NCBI GenBank assembly: GCA_045632525.1
Contig: JAZQWV010000044.1
Span: 1 to 32,111, forward strand
DNA: 32,111 nucleotides
From: Fimenecus sp045632525
Lineage (GTDB): Bacteria > Bacillota > Clostridia > Oscillospirales > Acutalibacteraceae
Direction: 5' to 3'
Part shown: in pieces, positions 30,982-32,111 of the stretch
Numbering within the stretch: the stretch's first letter is position 1
Layout: every line of letters starts with the position of its first letter
Position numbers and translations under genes: made by a program
The notes under the pieces: generated by a model
Seen by the model: only the letters and a program-made list of their open reading frames with translations
Told to the model about the DNA's origin: nothing
Databases searched by the model: none

Positions 30982-31011
30982 AAAAAGCTCGGTTTAAAAC
31001 CGAGCTTTTTT
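30982..31011. terminator. Recurrent GCTCGG terminator, copy 3 (bidirectional)
   Basis: Same stem as copy 1, inside the second 37-base repeat copy (30975-31011). Read on the minus strand it is followed by a T-rich tail and lies 13 bases after the SCP2-like stop, so it should end both convergent genes. Confidence 0.92.
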
Positions 31012-31024
31012 AATGTGTAAAATC

Positions 31025-31831
31025 TTATTTTGCTAAGCCGCCAACTTCAAGCATAAATCCGCCGAGCTGTGCACCAAATTCAGGACCACCGTCCATAATA
31101 AGACGGCCTGCTTTTGTTGCTTCAAGCATATCGTCGATACTAAGAAGAATACCGAGTGCTGAATCAAGGCTGTTGAAACGAAGTGTAAAGAAAGGCATTG
31201 CTCTCTTGTATTCGCCACGACCTGCTCTTGATTTACCTGCTTTGATACGGATGAAAGCAGCAACTTCAGGATGACCGTCAACTGCGAAAGCATAAACACG
31301 GTCAGGGCTCTTTGAAGTCCAGTCTTTGATTTCTGTATGACCCATCTTGTTAAGCTGACTGATACCGCTTGAAAGGAGATAGAAGAAGCATTTAACCATA
31401 AGAGTTTTTGTTTCTTCGTCCTTTGGTGGCTGTGTAGCACCTGTAAGGTCTGAAAGCTTAAGAAGTGTCATAAGCATTGCTGTGAATGCGCTGAAATTCT
31501 TCACAACACCCTTCATTTTTGGAAGAGTCTTAGGACCAATCTTGCCCTTGAAGAATGCGTTCATTGCTTCAATACTCTTGAATTCAAGTTCAACATCAGG
31601 AGCTTCGTGAGCAGCATTGAGCTTTGTTTCCCATTCGCCATCTGTGATGATGAAATGTGTTGCATATTTGCCACCCTCTGCCTCAGGGTCAAGTGCACTA
31701 ACCTGTAAAACAGTTGTGAGCTTGTCAAACTTAGCTTTGAGAGATGGAACATCAGTTGCAATAACTTTCAAAAGTGGCAATGCAGCATTGAAAAATATTT
31801 TTGATGCATAAAGTTCATTTTGTGCGTGCAT
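31025..31831 (-). CDS. SCP2-like (sterol carrier protein 2 fold) domain protein
   Basis: A 268-residue cytoplasmic protein. Residues about 58-110 (THFIITDGEWETKLNAAHEAPDVELEFKSIEAMNAFFKGKIGPKTLPKMKG) follow the SCP2 strand-helix pattern, with a ligand-pocket helix after the sheet. A helical middle and a basic C-terminal part (IRIKAGKSRAGRGEYKR) are not recognised. Bacterial SCP2-like proteins bind hydrophobic ligands, but the ligand is unknown here. The ATG has only a weak GAAAGAGAG upstream. It starts 42 bases after the transketolase-like gene, so it is probably cotranscribed with it. Family call is moderate. Confidence 0.6.
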   Translation of the reverse strand: MHAQNELYASKIFFNAALPLLKVIATDVPSLKAKFDKLTTVLQVSALDPEAEGGKYATHFIITDGEWETKLNAAHEAPDVELEFKSIEAMNAFFKGKIGPKTLPKMKGVVKNFSAFTAMLMTLLKLSDLTGATQPPKDEETKTLMVKCFFYLLSSGISQLNKMGHTEIKDWTSKSPDRVYAFAVDGHPEVAAFIRIKAGKSRAGRGEYKRAMPFFTLRFNSLDSALGILLSIDDMLEATKAGRLIMDGGPEFGAQLGGFMLEVGGLAK

Positions 31832-31873
31832 ATTATCAACTCTCTTTCCGAACAGATAAAGTCTAATAGTTAA

Positions 31874-32111
31874 TTAAACTTCGTCGTCCCAGTTATCGTC
31901 TTCTTCAAAGTCTGCGTTCATTGTTTCGCGAACAGCAGCGATGATACCATTAGCGTCAATACCTGCATCAGCCATAATATCTTCCTGAAGACCAATCATA
32001 GCAAAGTTCTTATGACCAAGCATCTTGAATGCACAGCCTTTACCATACTGAGCCATAACTTCAGCAACTGCTGAGCCAAGACCGCCAGTAACAAGATGGT
32101 CTTCAACTGTG
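31874..32111 (-). CDS. Transketolase-like protein, C-terminal end (cut by window edge)
   Basis: Only the last 78 residues are visible, read without interruption to the window end. TVEDHLVTGGLGSAVAEVMAQ is the conserved start of the transketolase C-terminal domain, shared with 1-deoxyxylulose-5-phosphate synthase and the E1 beta/transketolase C-subunit proteins. The rest (MLGHKNFAMIGLQEDIMADAGIDANGIIAAVRETM) follows the expected pattern. The protein ends in a very acidic tail (EEDDNWDDEV) that is not usual. Which member of the superfamily it is, and its substrate, cannot be decided from this piece. Confidence 0.65.
   Translation of the reverse strand, partial: TVEDHLVTGGLGSAVAEVMAQYGKGCAFKMLGHKNFAMIGLQEDIMADAGIDANGIIAAVRETMNADFEEDDNWDDEV

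Noticed and set aside
1..32111. CRISPR array, tRNA or rRNA genes, insertion sequences, prophage
   Set aside because: No regularly spaced repeats, no cloverleaf or rRNA-like sequence, and no transposase, integrase or phage structural protein was recognised on either strand.

Overview
The window is a low-GC, gene-dense stretch of a Firmicutes chromosome. It looks like class Clostridia, probably an Oscillospirales/Ruminococcaceae-type gut anaerobe. This rests on family content, not on a marker gene: a NifU-like scaffold plus GGGtGRT protein pair, a ddl-ywiB-argS cluster, the short archaeal/eukaryotic-type prolyl-tRNA synthetase, YqeG, a PF06838-type PLP enzyme, and strong GGAGG ribosome binding sites with TTGACA-17-TATAAT promoters. 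There is no phage, transposase, CRISPR array, tRNA or rRNA gene that I can see.

Layout. (1) 1-1111, minus strand: the NifU-like scaffold and the start of the GGGtGRT gene (cut by the window edge), behind one near-consensus promoter. (2) 1270-1410: a hairpin-rich dispersed repeat, followed by a small YcxB-like membrane protein. (3) 1962-5340, minus: ddl, a DUF1934/YwiB protein and argS, an operon closed by a perfect palindrome. (4) 5363-8880: an unrecognised two-domain protein, a secreted membrane-anchored protein, an 8-oxoguanine glycosylase, and an AT-rich 412-base gap with a cluster of TTTTCAACA-like 9-mers before an 87-residue membrane protein. (5) 8869-10787, minus: rpsU, a YqeG phosphatase and an M24 peptidase. 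(6) 10906-19544: a D-2-hydroxyacid dehydrogenase divergent from a seven-gene operon (TVP38/TMEM64 protein, galactokinase-like kinase, two M42 aminopeptidases, a GNAT protein, a PLP lyase-family protein, a phosphohexomutase). The two units share interleaved divergent promoters. (7) 19550-21384: acpP and proS. (8) 21403-31011: accessory-looking. Four proteins have an N-terminal XRE-type helix-turn-helix fused to several membrane spans, and one of them is translationally coupled to a TPR-like membrane protein. Between them lie a permuted NlpC/P60-like protein, two tandem acyltransferase paralogues with a zinc ribbon and an RluA pseudouridine synthase. (9) 31025-32111, minus: an SCP2-like protein and the C-terminus of a transketolase-like protein.

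Most of the window is housekeeping: translation (argS, proS, rpsU, rluA), wall precursor synthesis (ddl), lipid metabolism (acpP, acyltransferases, perhaps YqeG), DNA repair (ogg), peptide turnover (M24, two M42) and sugar phosphate metabolism. The least explained part is 26.9-31.0 kb. There, three membrane-embedded HTH regulators stand in a row, each transcription unit closed by an almost identical terminator, two of which sit inside an exact 37-base repeat.

Points worth a second look are a galactokinase whose substrate motif carries Asn in place of Glu, a probable leaderless start for rluA, several GTG/TTG starts, and the DnaA-box-like cluster. Assignments come from reading motifs only. No database search was possible.
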